A DNA stretch of 64,000 nucleotides, from assembly GCA_934446365.1 (NCBI GenBank), contig CAKSDZ010000001.1:62001-126000 (forward strand), in the 5' to 3' direction. Position 1 is the stretch's first letter, and every line of letters starts with the position of its first letter. Shown here piece by piece: positions 1 through 8,786 of the stretch. The DNA is from an uncultured Eubacteriales bacterium (GTDB lineage: Bacteria; Bacillota; Clostridia; Oscillospirales; CAG-272). The notes beneath the pieces were generated by a model that saw nothing but the letters and a program-made list of their open reading frames with translations, did no database searches and was not told the origin of the DNA. Made by a program: the position numbers and the translations under genes.

Positions 1-344
1 ATCATGGTCGAGGTGCCCATCCGGTCGATGTCGGAGAAGGAGAGCTTCTGCGTGTGAGCAAAGAGCGCCGAGCGGATATTTTTCGAGAAGCCGACCGCGG
101 CCTTGGCCGCAAAATACTGCGCGAACATCGTGCAGGTGAAGCCGACAAGTCCGAGCAGCACGAGAAGTCCGCACATGCGGAAAATATAGGGCTTGTCGCC
201 TGCCGCAATGCCGATGTCGATGATGTTTTTCATGACGAGCGGAATCATCAGCTCGAAAATCGCTTCCAGCACCTTGAAAAAGGGTGCGGATACCGCGGAG
301 GCGGTATATCCTTTCATATATTTCAAAAGCTTTGTCAAATCCAT
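1..344 (-). CDS. ABC exporter transmembrane domain (partial, 3' end outside window)
   Basis: The reading frame starts at the ATG at 344, behind a GGAGG-type site a few bases upstream, and runs off the window edge after about 114 codons. The protein opens with MDLTKLLKYMKGY and then a hydrophobic segment around FELMIPLVMKNIIDIGI, followed by a second membrane helix near LLVLLGLVGF. This is the typical N-terminus of type-IV ABC exporters (MdlB/MsbA/LmrA class), in which a six-helix domain precedes the ATPase. The ATPase half is not visible, so the substrate cannot be inferred. It lies 44 bases downstream of the iron-sulfur gene on the same strand and may be co-transcribed with it. Confidence 0.8.
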   Translation of the reverse strand, partial: MDLTKLLKYMKGYTASAVSAPFFKVLEAIFELMIPLVMKNIIDIGIAAGDKPYIFRMCGLLVLLGLVGFTCTMFAQYFAAKAAVGFSKNIRSALFAHTQKLSFSDIDRMGTSTM

Positions 345-388
345 TTCCTCCGGAAATTATGAAATATTGTGGTTTTGATGATATTCCC

Positions 389-1087
389 TTAATCCGCTGC
401 CGCGTCGCTCTCGCGTTTGCGCCGGTTGTACGGACAGACGCGCATACAGATACCGCAGACGGCGCCGCGTCCGATATCCTTGTAGGTTTTCATATGCGCG
501 GAGCAGCGTGCCGCGTCGAGAATCGTGTCCCGCGGCGCGCCGTAAACGTAGTTCCTGCCGGTGATTGCACCGGCGGGGCAGGCGTTTTTGCAGATTTCAC
601 AGGTACCGCAGCCCTCTGTAATCACGGCGCCCGACGGGATAAGCGGCATATCGGTGAGCACGGTCGCAAGGCGCACCTTGGAGCCGTATTCTTTGGTGAT
701 GAAAAGCCCGCTTTTCCCGATGAAGCCGAGGCCTGCAAGCACCGCCGCCGTTTTGTGCTGAAAGACGCCGCGGTAGGCATCCTTATCGGTATTCGTGCTT
801 TGTGAGGCGGCAATGGGCAGCGCCGAAAAGCCGTGTGCTTCGATGAAATCCACGGCGTCCAGCGCAAGAAGGTCGAGCTTTGTGTTGGTGATGCGGTAAT
901 GATGGAAATATTGAATGGAGGGCCTGCCGTCGATTGTTTCCACGACCGTATCGGAGAGCCTGCGCACAATCGTCACGGCGAAGTGCAGAGCGGGGAAGTC
1001 CGGCGACGCTTTGTCCCCCAGCGCGGAAAAGCCGACAAGCGAGGCACCGTTTTTTATAAGACAGCTTTGAAGTTCATCCTCAAACAT
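389..1087 (-). CDS. QueG-like 4Fe-4S double-cluster protein
   Basis: A 232-residue protein whose C-terminal part carries two ferredoxin-type cysteine motifs: CGTCEICKNACP near residue 160 and a lone Cys followed by CGICMRVCP near residue 210. This arrangement is the double-cluster domain found in epoxyqueuosine reductase QueG and related proteins. Known QueG enzymes also have an N-terminal cobalamin-binding region of about 150 residues; the N-terminal part here is similar in length, but I cannot confirm cobalamin residues. A longer frame begins at 1114, but the start at 1087 has a GGGAGG site six bases upstream and is preferred. Function is likely redox, in queuosine or another anaerobic pathway; substrate unproven. 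Confidence 0.75.
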   Translation of the reverse strand: MFEDELQSCLIKNGASLVGFSALGDKASPDFPALHFAVTIVRRLSDTVVETIDGRPSIQYFHHYRITNTKLDLLALDAVDFIEAHGFSALPIAASQSTNTDKDAYRGVFQHKTAAVLAGLGFIGKSGLFITKEYGSKVRLATVLTDMPLIPSGAVITEGCGTCEICKNACPAGAITGRNYVYGAPRDTILDAARCSAHMKTYKDIGRGAVCGICMRVCPYNRRKRESDAAAD

Positions 1088-1181
1088 CCCTATCCTCCCG
1101 GATTTCTGCCGCATTTCGCGTGTTTTTCCTCAATATTCTATCACAAAAAGCTGCCTGTGGCAATATGATAACGGGAAAACT

Positions 1182-1211
1182 GAATATTTTTTGCGGGATT
1201 CGGCATATATT
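1182..1211 (+). promoter_or_regulatory. Candidate SigE-type sporulation promoter
   Basis: GAATATT at 1182-1188 fits the SigE -35 consensus, and CATATATT at 1204-1211 fits the -10 consensus with one mismatch, separated by 15 bases. It sits 56 bases upstream of a YlmC/YmxH-family gene; that family is under sporulation control in Bacillus. The match is by eye and the assignment is inferred. Confidence 0.45.
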
Positions 1212-1266
1212 GTCAGTATGACGAATGAATACATTCGGAAAATATGCTTTGTCGGAGGAAATCTAT

Positions 1267-1551
1267 ATGGACAGATGCAGCATCAACGATTTGAAGGATA
1301 AAGAGGTCATCAACATTTGCGACGGAAAGCGGCTCGGATACATAAACGATGTGGAGATCGACGTATGCTCCGGCTGTGTGCTGGCCATCGTCGTTCTGTT
1401 CGACTGCCGCGTGTTCGGCTTTGGAAAATGCGAGGAGCTGGTCATTCCGTGGGATAAGATCGGCTGCTTCGGAAAGGACGCGGTGCTCGTAAACGTGGAT
1501 ATTTCGCTCTATGAAAAGCTCGGATGCGAGAAAAAGTCGGGGAAAAAGTGA
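1267..1551 (+). CDS. YlmC/YmxH family PRC-barrel sporulation protein
   Basis: A 94-residue protein beginning MDRCSINDLKDKEVINICDG and containing the short beta-barrel pattern (GKRLGYINDVEID, then a hydrophobic strand and IPWDKI) of the PRC-barrel YlmC/YmxH family. These small proteins are conserved in endospore formers and are linked to sporulation, but their molecular role is not well defined. The start at 1267 is chosen because GGAGG lies eight bases upstream; an upstream in-frame ATG at 1225 has no such site. A SigE-like promoter lies just upstream. Confidence 0.8.
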   Translation: MDRCSINDLKDKEVINICDGKRLGYINDVEIDVCSGCVLAIVVLFDCRVFGFGKCEELVIPWDKIGCFGKDAVLVNVDISLYEKLGCEKKSGKK

Positions 1552-1569
1552 AAAATATCATAAAACCCC

Positions 1570-1598
1570 TTGCATTTCCGGCGATTTTATGATAAAAT
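1570..1598 (+). promoter_or_regulatory. Sigma-A promoter of rpsB-tsf
   Basis: TTGCAT at 1570-1575 and TAAAAT at 1593-1598 are separated by 17 bases. About 140 bases of untranslated leader follow before rpsB, including a small CTTGG/CCAAG hairpin. Ribosomal protein leaders often carry autoregulatory structures, but I do not recognise a described rpsB leader here. Confidence 0.55.
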
Positions 1599-1746
1599 AA
1601 ATCGGATTTTCGGAGCTTTGTGCATCCGAATCCCGAAAAATCAAAATCCGCACACAGCGGCGGCATGCGCTTGGTGCCCCAAGGGAGGGCTTTGCATGGA
1701 AATTTATCCGCGCTGTGGAGGAAAAAACCAAAAAGGAGAAAAAATC

Positions 1747-2511
1747 ATGGCAGTCATTTCAATCAAGCAGCTGCTCGAAGCAGGCGTCCATTTCGGACAT
1801 CACACGAGAAGATGGAACCCCAAGATGGCGGAATACATCTTCACGGAAAGAAACGGCATCTATATCATCGACCTTCAAAAAACGGTCGGCAAGATCGACG
1901 AGGCCTACAATTTTGTAAAGGAGCTTTCGGCTGAGGGCGGCGACCTTCTCTTCGTGGGAACGAAGAAGCAGGCGGCGGACGCCATCAAGGAAGAGGCGGA
2001 GCGCTGCGGCATGTACTATGTCAACGTGCGCTGGCTCGGCGGCATGCTCACGAACTACAAGACAATCAAGAGAAGCATCGGACGTCTCGCATCCCTCGAA
2101 AAGATGAAAGAGGAGGGAACCTTCGACCTGCTTCCCAAGAAGGAAGTGGCGAAGCTCACAAAGGAAATGGAAGACCTCGAGAGAAATCTCGGCGGTATCA
2201 AGAATATGCCCGGACTTCCGGCGGCGGTATTCATCGTAGACCCGAGAAAAGAGCACAATGCCGTGTTGGAAGCGAAGAAGCTCGACATTCCGGTTATCGC
2301 CATCGTCGACACGAACTGCGATCCTGACGACGCGGATTATATCATTCCCGGAAACGACGACGCGATCCGCGCAATCAAGCTGATTTCCAGCGTCCTCGCC
2401 GACGCCGTCATCGAGGGCAAGCAGGGCGAGCAGACGACCGCGGCTCCCGCGGAGGAAGCGGCGGCAGAAGAAGCAGCCGAGGTCGAAGCTGCCGAAAGCA
2501 CCGAAGCTTAA
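1747..2511 (+). CDS. rpsB: 30S ribosomal protein S2
   Basis: A 254-residue protein beginning [27 protein letters not shown], the diagnostic S2 N-terminus, with the RNA- and S1-contacting core intact ([28 protein letters not shown]). The last 25 residues are an alanine/glutamate-rich tail, common in clostridial S2. The start at 1747 follows AAAGGAG; the frame is open upstream to 1570 but that part is leader. It is followed 46 bases later by tsf, the conserved bacterial order. Confidence 0.98.
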   Translation: MAVISIKQLLEAGVHFGHHTRRWNPKMAEYIFTERNGIYIIDLQKTVGKIDEAYNFVKELSAEGGDLLFVGTKKQAADAIKEEAERCGMYYVNVRWLGGMLTNYKTIKRSIGRLASLEKMKEEGTFDLLPKKEVAKLTKEMEDLERNLGGIKNMPGLPAAVFIVDPRKEHNAVLEAKKLDIPVIAIVDTNCDPDDADYIIPGNDDAIRAIKLISSVLADAVIEGKQGEQTTAAPAEEAAAEEAAEVEAAESTEA

Positions 2512-2557
2512 TGCGAACCGCGCATAGATATTAAAATTCACAGAGGAGGATAAGAAA

Positions 2558-3484
2558 ATGGCAAATATATCCGCACAGATGGTCGGCGACCTGAAAAAGA
2601 AAACAGGCGCGGGGCTGATGGACTGCAAGCGTGCGCTTGTGGAGTCGGACGGAGACGTCGATGCCGCCATCAAACTGCTCAGAGAAAAGGGACTTGCCGC
2701 CGCCGCTAAAAAAGCGGACAGAATCGCGGCGGACGGTCTTGTATCGATACTCAAAGACGGCAACACCGTCGCAATGGTCGAGGTCAATTCCGAAACCGAC
2801 TTTGTCGCGAAGAACGCGACTTTCGTTGAGTTTGTCAATGGGATTCTGAGAACGATTGTCGCCTGCAAACCGGCGACGCTTGAGGCGCTCGGCGCCTGCA
2901 AATTCGACGGCACGGAATACACCGTCGACGAAACCGTTAAGGATAAAATTTTCACGATCGGCGAGAAGATTTCCGTTCGCCGCTTCGTCGTCATCGAAGG
3001 CATCACAAGCACTTATGTTCACGGAAACGGCGCAATCGGCGTCATCGTGAAATTTGACGTCGAGCCTTCGCTTGCAACCAACGATAAATTTGTGGAATTT
3101 GCGAAGAACATCGCGCTCCAGGCCGGCGCTTATGCGACCCCTTATCTCGACCGTGATTCCGTTCCGGCGAATGTCATCGCGGAGGAAAAGGAAGTCGTGA
3201 TTGCGCAGATCAAGAACGATCCGAAGAACGCGACGAAGCCCGAGGCGATCCTCGACAAGATGGCGGCCGGAAAGCTCGGCAAATTCTACGAGGAGAACTG
3301 CCTTGTCGAAAAGGAATATATCAAGGACGACAACATGAAAGTCAGCCAGTATATCGCATCCGTTGCGAAAGAGCTTGGCACGACGATTAAGATTGTCGAA
3401 TTTGCCAGATTTGAAAAGGGCGAGGGCATTCAGAAGAGAGAGGACAATCTCGGCGACGAGGTTGCCAAGATGCTCGGCAAATAA
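2558..3484 (+). CDS. tsf: Elongation factor Ts
   Basis: A 308-residue guanine-nucleotide exchange factor for EF-Tu. The N-terminal UBA-like module reads VGDLKKKTGAGLMDCKRAL and is followed by the signature SETDFVAKN near residue 80; two dimerisation-type core subdomains follow. An AGAGGAGG site lies upstream of the ATG at 2558. It forms the expected rpsB-tsf operon and ends just before a strong terminator. Confidence 0.98.
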   Translation: MANISAQMVGDLKKKTGAGLMDCKRALVESDGDVDAAIKLLREKGLAAAAKKADRIAADGLVSILKDGNTVAMVEVNSETDFVAKNATFVEFVNGILRTIVACKPATLEALGACKFDGTEYTVDETVKDKIFTIGEKISVRRFVVIEGITSTYVHGNGAIGVIVKFDVEPSLATNDKFVEFAKNIALQAGAYATPYLDRDSVPANVIAEEKEVVIAQIKNDPKNATKPEAILDKMAAGKLGKFYEENCLVEKEYIKDDNMKVSQYIASVAKELGTTIKIVEFARFEKGEGIQKREDNLGDEVAKMLGK

Positions 3485-3498
3485 GCTACTGTTTATAA

Positions 3499-3527
3499 AA
3501 AATACCGCAGAAATGCGGTATTTTTTT
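3499..3527 (+). terminator. Intrinsic terminator of rpsB-tsf
   Basis: ATACCGCA and TGCGGTAT form a perfect stem with a short loop, followed by seven T. It starts 15 bases after the tsf stop codon. Confidence 0.9.
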
Positions 3528-3722
3528 GCGGATAAAATTCGGGAGGCTCACCTTGCATGTCGGACGCTATGCAGTGGCTCCATGATGAAAAAGCGCCGGA
3601 AAGCCATAGACTGACAAGGCTTTCCGACGTTTTACGTTATTTCTGCCGCATATTTTGAACATATAACGATCTTATATTGAATGTAATAAAAATAAAAATC
3701 TTGTAAAACTTTTCAAAACATG

Positions 3723-3751
3723 TTGACAAATCGTGCAAGGCACGTTATAAT
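3723..3751 (+). promoter_or_regulatory. Consensus sigma-A promoter of a non-coding RNA
   Basis: Perfect TTGACA at 3723-3728 and perfect TATAAT at 3746-3751, with a 17-base spacer. No credible reading frame follows, so the promoter appears to serve the structured transcript described next. Confidence 0.85.
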
Positions 3752-3757
3752 ATAGAA

Positions 3758-3977
3758 AACAGGCAGGCCGACGTACGGGAATACGTCAGCCCTGCATAAG
3801 AAGTGTTGTAGCACTCCCCACACAACCGGATAACCGGCACCCTATCAAAATTATAGCAGACAATAGCAGGGTTTACAAGGGATATCCGTAAAATGGGGGC
3901 TTGAATCTGACGGTTTTTCCGAAAAGACAGATATGCCGTGCCATACGCTTTTATGCGCTTGTGGCACGGATTTTTTA
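3758..3977 (+). ncRNA. Structured non-coding RNA candidate, about 220 nt, family not recognised
   Basis: The transcript is bounded by a perfect sigma-A promoter and a terminator in which CCGTGCCA (3936-3943) pairs with TGGCACGG (3962-3969) before six T. Inside are several hairpins: GCAGG/CCTGC closing GACGTA/TACGTC at the 5' end, GTTGT/ACAAC, CCGG/CCGG around an ATAA loop, TTTAC/GTAAA, and ATCTG/CAGAT near the 3' end. No start codon with a ribosome site and a sizeable frame is present. I looked for hallmark sequences of tmRNA, RNase P RNA and SRP RNA and did not find them. 6S RNA and raiA RNA are similar in length and cannot be excluded by eye. Confidence 0.65.
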
Positions 3978-4081
3978 TCGCTCAAATTGAGCCGCTCGCC
4001 AAAGAGCGGCGGAACGGAGAAATCATATGTTAAACTGCCATCCATCCTGCAAACAGTCGATGCGGCCGTTCAAGCCGCATC

Positions 4082-4250
4082 AAAAAAGGACGCCGTGCGT
4101 CCGGATATTGATGTTAAGTTAAGTTCCGTGGTTCGGAGTTCTCTGAGAGAACAAAAAGCCGCCGGACTTCGGCAGAGCAAGCACCTCCGCCGAAGCTCCG
4201 CATCAGGTGAACAGGCACCCTACGCGACCGAAAAATCGGGTTCCGGACAG
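4082..4250 (-). ncRNA. Second structured non-coding RNA candidate, opposite strand, about 170 nt
   Basis: Read on the minus strand, a promoter at 4286-4258 is followed by a run of strong helices: TTCGGC/GCCGAA with a GC-rich arm, TTCTCT/AGAGAA, TCCG/CGGA, and a possible end-closing helix GTCCGG/CCGGAC. It ends with GGACGC, a three-base loop and GCGTCC directly before six T, a textbook terminator at about 4102-4082. No open frame of interest lies inside. The RNA converges on the plus-strand RNA at 3758-3977. Family not recognised. Confidence 0.6.
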
Positions 4251-4257
4251 CAAATTC

Positions 4258-4286
4258 AGTATAACACATTTTTTGTGATTTTTCAA
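4258..4286 (-). promoter_or_regulatory. Sigma-A promoter of the minus-strand RNA candidate
   Basis: On the minus strand, TTGAAA (4286-4281) and TATACT (4263-4258) are separated by 17 bases. The expected start is near 4250. Confidence 0.65.
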
Positions 4287-4367
4287 GAGCTGTTCATAAC
4301 ATCTATGCGTCAACATATGACGGGATGTCCGATTTGAGCCATCGCAAAGGTTTGTATTTTGATACTG

Positions 4368-4432
4368 ACCGCGTGGGGATTGCAAAAAAGAGAGCCGCAG
4401 GCGCTCTTATCCCTGCGCGGTATTTTGTTTTT
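4368..4432 (+). other. Stacked three-helix hairpin with T-rich tail
   Basis: ACCGCG (4368-4373) pairs with CGCGGT (4416-4421), GGGAT with ATCCC, and AGAGC with GCTCT, giving a long stem with internal loops followed by ATTTTGTTTTT. It could be a terminator for an unseen plus-strand transcript or a structured leader of the downstream small gene. The rest of the stretch from 3985 to 4680 holds two more short perfect hairpins (3985-4004 and 4059-4081) and no supported gene. Confidence 0.5.
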
Positions 4433-4682
4433 CGAGGAGGCTCATGACTCTTTTCTACCGGCATGCCGCTCCCGCCCTGTGGAGCTCATGCGTCGGAGGA
4501 CGGCGGTCATTGTGCCTCTTTTGACTCAGTTCAAAAATAGATTTACCCAAGGACAATGGCGTTTTGGTCCATATGAGGCACCAAAGGACAGCCGATTGCG
4601 AAAGGAGGAAGCGAAAACAGGGATTTTCACAGACCGAAATATACGGGGAACCACCCGATAAAAAGAATGGAGGAACCAAAAC

Positions 4683-4982
4683 ATGACAAGCAGACAATTC
4701 AAAACGGAAAAATTCGAGGAGTTCAAAACGGAATTGCAGGAATATGCGCGAAGCAAGCCCTACTGCCCGATCTATGAGACAGATGTCCGTCTGAACGGCG
4801 AAAAATATACCCTTTTCATCCAGCCGGACAGGAACAACAGAATGTATATCTTATATGCGCTGTGGGCGGGCGCCGACAAGGAGACGGGCGCCGCGGCTTA
4901 TGAGATGATTACCAAAGGCGCCCTTCTGTCCTCTCTCATGGAGATGATTGTTTATCAGGGACTTGCCAAGCAGCCCGTCTGA
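4683..4982 (+). CDS. Hypothetical protein, 99 residues
   Basis: A small soluble protein with a clear GGAGG site seven to ten bases before the ATG. The N-terminal third is charged (QFKTEKFEEFKTELQEY); the middle has alternating hydrophobic strands (YTLFIQPD, MYILYALWAG). It has no membrane segment, signal peptide or cysteine motif. I do not recognise the family. It stands alone between the RNA region and a bidirectional terminator. Confidence 0.7.
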   Translation: MTSRQFKTEKFEEFKTELQEYARSKPYCPIYETDVRLNGEKYTLFIQPDRNNRMYILYALWAGADKETGAAAYEMITKGALLSSLMEMIVYQGLAKQPV

Positions 4983-5006
4983 CAAAAGGGAACTGCCGCC
5001 GATAAA

Positions 5007-5040
5007 AAATCCGGAAAGCACGGATGCTTTCCGGATTTTT
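5007..5040. terminator. Bidirectional terminator
   Basis: ATCCGGAAAGCA and TGCTTTCCGGAT form a 12-base-pair stem, with A-rich sequence before and T-rich sequence after, so it can serve both the small gene upstream and the convergent lipoprotein gene. Confidence 0.85.
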
Positions 5041-5070
5041 GAATTTTTACCGTCACGGGGAAAAGCGGTG

Positions 5071-5970
5071 TTATTTCTTTTCTTCCGTATCGCCCGTATT
5101 GCGGTCTTTCCGTTTTTTCCGCTTGCTGCGCTCCGCAGCGATGATGATAACGGCGATGATGCCGCCGAGCAGCAGGAACGGGAGCACCCAAACGATGCCT
5201 AAAAATACCGTCGATATTACGTTGCCGAACGTCTCGAACGCGCCGGTAAAGGCATTCCCGACGCGCTGCCAGTAGCTAATCTCCACGGCGGGCTGATATT
5301 TGCGCACTTCGGACAGGGTGATATAGACATAGGAATAGTTGACGGATTTATCCATCAGCTGCAATTTGGAATTGATCGAATTGATTTGGGAACGCACCTG
5401 CGCGAGCTTATCTTCAAGCGTGAGAAGATAGTCGAGCGAATCCGCCTTTTCCAGCATGGCCGTGAGCCGTTCCTCCTGCAAAAGAAGGCTGTCGAGCTGC
5501 GCCTTGTAGCCATAATAGGAATCCGTGATATCCTCCGTGGTGAGGGTGGAGCGCAGAACGTTGCATTCCGCTTCTATGGCTTCGAGATATTCGTCGACCT
5601 TGTCCGCCGGCACACGTATCGTATAGGACGCATACCTTGTGCTGTCCGACGAGCCGGATATGCTGGTGCTTCTTTCGGAGGATTCCGAGACGTATCCGCC
5701 AAGGGCTTCCGCCGTGGAAACGATGAGCGTGCCGGCTTTGGTGAAATCAAGGGTTTCAAGCTCCAGCTTATAGGTTTTGACGATCTTTCTTGTGACGGAA
5801 TCGTCGTCGGTGGCGATATCATCCTTGAAAACATCGCCGCTTTCCTCTCCCTTGGAGGGGGAATTGCCGTCATAACCGCCCGGGTCATAGCTGTCTTTCG
5901 AGCTTCCGCAGGAGCAGAACACCGCAAGAAGCATGAGAAGCGAAAGGAGCAGCGCGATTGACTTTTTCAT
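5071..5970 (-). CDS. DUF4349 lipoprotein
   Basis: A 299-residue membrane-anchored lipoprotein. The N-terminus is a lipoprotein signal (hydrophobic run LLLSLLMLLAVF followed by Cys near residue 20), then a low-complexity Ser/Gly/Asp linker. The body, about residues 60-215, has the DUF4349 pattern, including RKIVKTYKLELET and a long heptad-rich coiled coil (LLLQEERLTAMLEKADSLDYLLTLEDKL). A transmembrane helix near residue 260 is followed by a basic cytoplasmic tail (RSKRKKRKDR). Function of the family is unknown. The start follows AAGGAGG. Confidence 0.85.
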   Translation of the reverse strand: MKKSIALLLSLLMLLAVFCSCGSSKDSYDPGGYDGNSPSKGEESGDVFKDDIATDDDSVTRKIVKTYKLELETLDFTKAGTLIVSTAEALGGYVSESSERSTSISGSSDSTRYASYTIRVPADKVDEYLEAIEAECNVLRSTLTTEDITDSYYGYKAQLDSLLLQEERLTAMLEKADSLDYLLTLEDKLAQVRSQINSINSKLQLMDKSVNYSYVYITLSEVRKYQPAVEISYWQRVGNAFTGAFETFGNVISTVFLGIVWVLPFLLLGGIIAVIIIAAERSKRKKRKDRNTGDTEEKK

Positions 5971-6106
5971 AAAATACCTCCTTCAAATAAAAAATAAGGA
6001 ATGGTCTGCCATCAGTATAGCCTGTTTTGGCAAAAATGTCAAGCGAATTTGTCATTCTTTTTATGATTAGTCGATTTTGCCGTCCGAAAAACTCACAAAG
6101 AGCGGA

Positions 6107-8743
6107 TTATTTTTTGTAATTGGCAATGGAGGCTTCCACCGTCGCGAGCTTCTCGGCGTAAGCCGTTTTTTTCGCTCTTTCTCCGTCAATGACGGCGGCG
6201 GGCGCTTTCGATACGAAGCCCTCGTTTGCGAGCTTTTTATCGATGCGTTCGATTTCGGAGAGAAGCTTTTGCTTTTCCGCTTCCAGCCTTGCGATTTCCT
6301 TTTCGATATCGATGATTTCGGAAAGCGGAATGAAAATCGTCGCCTTGTCGGAAATGATCTGCACGCATCCCTCGCCGGTAAATGCCTCGGGATATTCCAC
6401 GGAGGAAGCGCCGGCGAGCTTTTCAAAGAACGCTGAAACCGCAGGGGAAAACGTTTCATGGTCGGGAGAAACGATATACACCTTCGCTTTTTTCGACGGT
6501 GGCACATTCATTTCGGCGCGGCGGTTGCGGATCTGCCGGATCGCCGTGATGAGAAGCTCCATCGAGGCCTCTTCCTTTTCAAAGACAAGCTCCGCGCGGT
6601 ATTCGGGATAGCGTGTGATGACGATGCTCTCGCCCTCGTGCGGCAGCGCCTGCCAAATCGTTTCCGTGATGAAAGGCATAAACGGATGGAGCAGCTCCAT
6701 CGCACCGCGCAGGACGTATGCGAGCACGCGGCAGGCGTTCCCGTAGTCCTCTCCCTCCTTGACGAAAAGGCGGGGCTTTATGACCTCGATATACCAGTCG
6801 CACAGCACGCTCCAAAGGAAATCGTAAAGCTTGGCAAGTGCGACGCCAAGCTCATATTTGTCGAGGTTTTCCGCGACCTCGGCCGAGAGCCTGTTAAATT
6901 TTGAAAGAATCCATTTGTCCTCGATGTGCAGCATATCCGCAGGCGGCAGCGCCGTATCCTCGAGGTCCTCCGGCAGATTCATGAGCGCGAAACGTGAGGC
7001 GTTCCAGATTTTATTGGTGAAGTTGCGCGCCGCTTCGATTTTTTCGGGAGAGAAGCGCATATCGTTGCCGGGCGAGTTGCCGGTGAGCAGGGCAAAGCGC
7101 AGCGCGTCCGCACCGCAGGAATCGATGATCTCCAAAGGATCGATGCCGTTGCCGAGCGATTTTGACATTTTGCGTCCCTCGGCGTCGCGGACAAGTCCGT
7201 GGATAAAGACATTGGAGAACGGCTTTTCTTTCATCTCCTCCATGCCCATTGTAATCATGCGGGCAACCCAAAAGGGAATGATATCATAGCCGGTGACAAG
7301 CGTAGAGGTTGGATAAAAGTAATCGAGGTCTTCGGTCTTTTCCGGCCAGCCGAGCGTGGAAAACGGCCAAAGTCCGGAGGAAAACCATGTGTCGAGCACG
7401 TCCTCGTCCTGATGGAGATGACGGCTGCCGCACTTCGGGCAAACGGTGACGTCCTCCTCGGAAACGGAGATTTCACCGCAGTCGTCGCAGTAGAAGGCGG
7501 GAATGCGGTGTCCCCACCAAAGCTGGCGGGAGATGCACCAGTCGCGGATATTATACATCCAGTTGAGATAGATTTTGGAGAACCGGTCGGGAATGAATTT
7601 AATCTCTCCCGATTCGACCGCTTCGATGGCGGCCTTTGCGAGCGGCTCCATTTTGACGTACCACTGGCGCGATGCGAGCGGTTCGAGCGCCGTGCCGCAG
7701 CGGTAGCAGTGCCCCACATTGTGCTTGCAGGCTTCTACCTTGACAAGGTATCCGCCCGCTTCAAGGTCGGCGACGATGGCGCGGCGCGCCTCATAGCGGT
7801 CCATGCCGTCGTATTTGTAGCCGCCGATGATTTTGGCGTGCTCGTCGATGACGGATATCATTTCGAGATTATGGCGGCGGCCTACCTCGAAGTCGTTCGG
7901 GTCATGGCAGGGCGTGATTTTTACGCAGCCCGTGCCGAAGTCGCGCTCGACATATTCGTCGGCGACGACAGGGATCTCGCGTCCCACAAGCGGCAGAATA
8001 AGCGTTTTGCCGACAAGATGCGCATAGCGTTCGTCCTCCGGATGCACCGCCACAGCCGTGTCGCCGAGCATTGTTTCGGGACGCGTCGTCGCAACAATCA
8101 CCGCTTCATCGCTGTCCTTGACGGGATAGCGGATATGCCAGAAAGAGCCGTCCTTTTCTTTGTATTCCACCTCTGCGTCGGAGAGCGCGGTCGCGCACTT
8201 CGGACAGAAATTGCTGATGCGGTAGCCGCGGTAGATGAGCCCCTTGTTGTAGAGGTCGACGAAGGTTTTGCGCACCGCCTTCGAGAGCGTTTCGTCCATG
8301 GTGAAGCGCTCGCGCGTCCAGTCGCAGGAGGAGCCGAGGGCTTTCAGCTGGCTGATGATGCGGGAGCCGTATTTGTGCTTCCAGTCCCAAACGAGCTCCG
8401 TGAATTTTTCACGGCCGAGGTCGTGGCGGGTTAGCCCTTTTTCCTTGCGGAGCATTTCCTCCACCTTGATCTGCGTGGCGATGCCGGCGTGGTCCGTGCC
8501 GGGCACCCAAAGCGTGCAGTAGCCGGACATCCGCTTATAGCGGATGATGGTGTCTTGCAGGGTTTCGTCCAGCGCGTGCCCCATGTGGAGCTGTCCTGTG
8601 ACGTTGGGGGGCGGAATCACGATTGTAAAGGGCTTTTTGCTTCTGTCGATTTCCGGCGTGAAATAGCCGGCGTCGCACCATTTCTCATAGAGAGGCTTTT
8701 CGATTTCGCCGGGATTGTATGTTTTTTCAAGTTCTTTTCTCAT
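6107..8743 (-). CDS. valS: Valyl-tRNA synthetase
   Basis: An 878-residue class I aminoacyl-tRNA synthetase that charges tRNA-Val. Seen: the HIGH-type motif in [14 protein letters not shown] near residue 50, the editing CP1 domain ([18 protein letters not shown]), the KMSKS loop in [10 protein letters not shown], the anticodon-binding domain, and a C-terminal coiled-coil arm ([23 protein letters not shown]) typical of ValRS. Length is normal. It lies 43 bases downstream of the lipid kinase gene, leaving no room for a T-box leader directly upstream. Confidence 0.98.
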   Translation of the reverse strand: MRKELEKTYNPGEIEKPLYEKWCDAGYFTPEIDRSKKPFTIVIPPPNVTGQLHMGHALDETLQDTIIRYKRMSGYCTLWVPGTDHAGIATQIKVEEMLRKEKGLTRHDLGREKFTELVWDWKHKYGSRIISQLKALGSSCDWTRERFTMDETLSKAVRKTFVDLYNKGLIYRGYRISNFCPKCATALSDAEVEYKEKDGSFWHIRYPVKDSDEAVIVATTRPETMLGDTAVAVHPEDERYAHLVGKTLILPLVGREIPVVADEYVERDFGTGCVKITPCHDPNDFEVGRRHNLEMISVIDEHAKIIGGYKYDGMDRYEARRAIVADLEAGGYLVKVEACKHNVGHCYRCGTALEPLASRQWYVKMEPLAKAAIEAVESGEIKFIPDRFSKIYLNWMYNIRDWCISRQLWWGHRIPAFYCDDCGEISVSEEDVTVCPKCGSRHLHQDEDVLDTWFSSGLWPFSTLGWPEKTEDLDYFYPTSTLVTGYDIIPFWVARMITMGMEEMKEKPFSNVFIHGLVRDAEGRKMSKSLGNGIDPLEIIDSCGADALRFALLTGNSPGNDMRFSPEKIEAARNFTNKIWNASRFALMNLPEDLEDTALPPADMLHIEDKWILSKFNRLSAEVAENLDKYELGVALAKLYDFLWSVLCDWYIEVIKPRLFVKEGEDYGNACRVLAYVLRGAMELLHPFMPFITETIWQALPHEGESIVITRYPEYRAELVFEKEEASMELLITAIRQIRNRRAEMNVPPSKKAKVYIVSPDHETFSPAVSAFFEKLAGASSVEYPEAFTGEGCVQIISDKATIFIPLSEIIDIEKEIARLEAEKQKLLSEIERIDKKLANEGFVSKAPAAVIDGERAKKTAYAEKLATVEASIANYKK

Positions 8744-8786
8744 ATTCGCTCATCCTTTTGTCATATTTTGGATTTTTTTGCGTCGG

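Noticed and set aside
1570..1746. N-terminal extension of ribosomal protein S2
   Set aside because: The frame is open, but the promoter lies inside it and the start at 1747 has the ribosome site and the conserved N-terminus.
3758..3977. tmRNA, RNase P RNA or SRP RNA
   Set aside because: I looked for the tRNA-like end of tmRNA, the GAGGAAAGTC-type core of RNase P RNA and the conserved SRP apical loop, on both strands, and found none.
7199..8434. 411-codon open frame on the plus strand
   Set aside because: Antisense to valS and without any family resemblance.
8744..8786. T-box leader for valS
   Set aside because: Only 43 bases separate valS from the upstream lipid kinase gene, and no GGTGG-type T-box sequence is seen.
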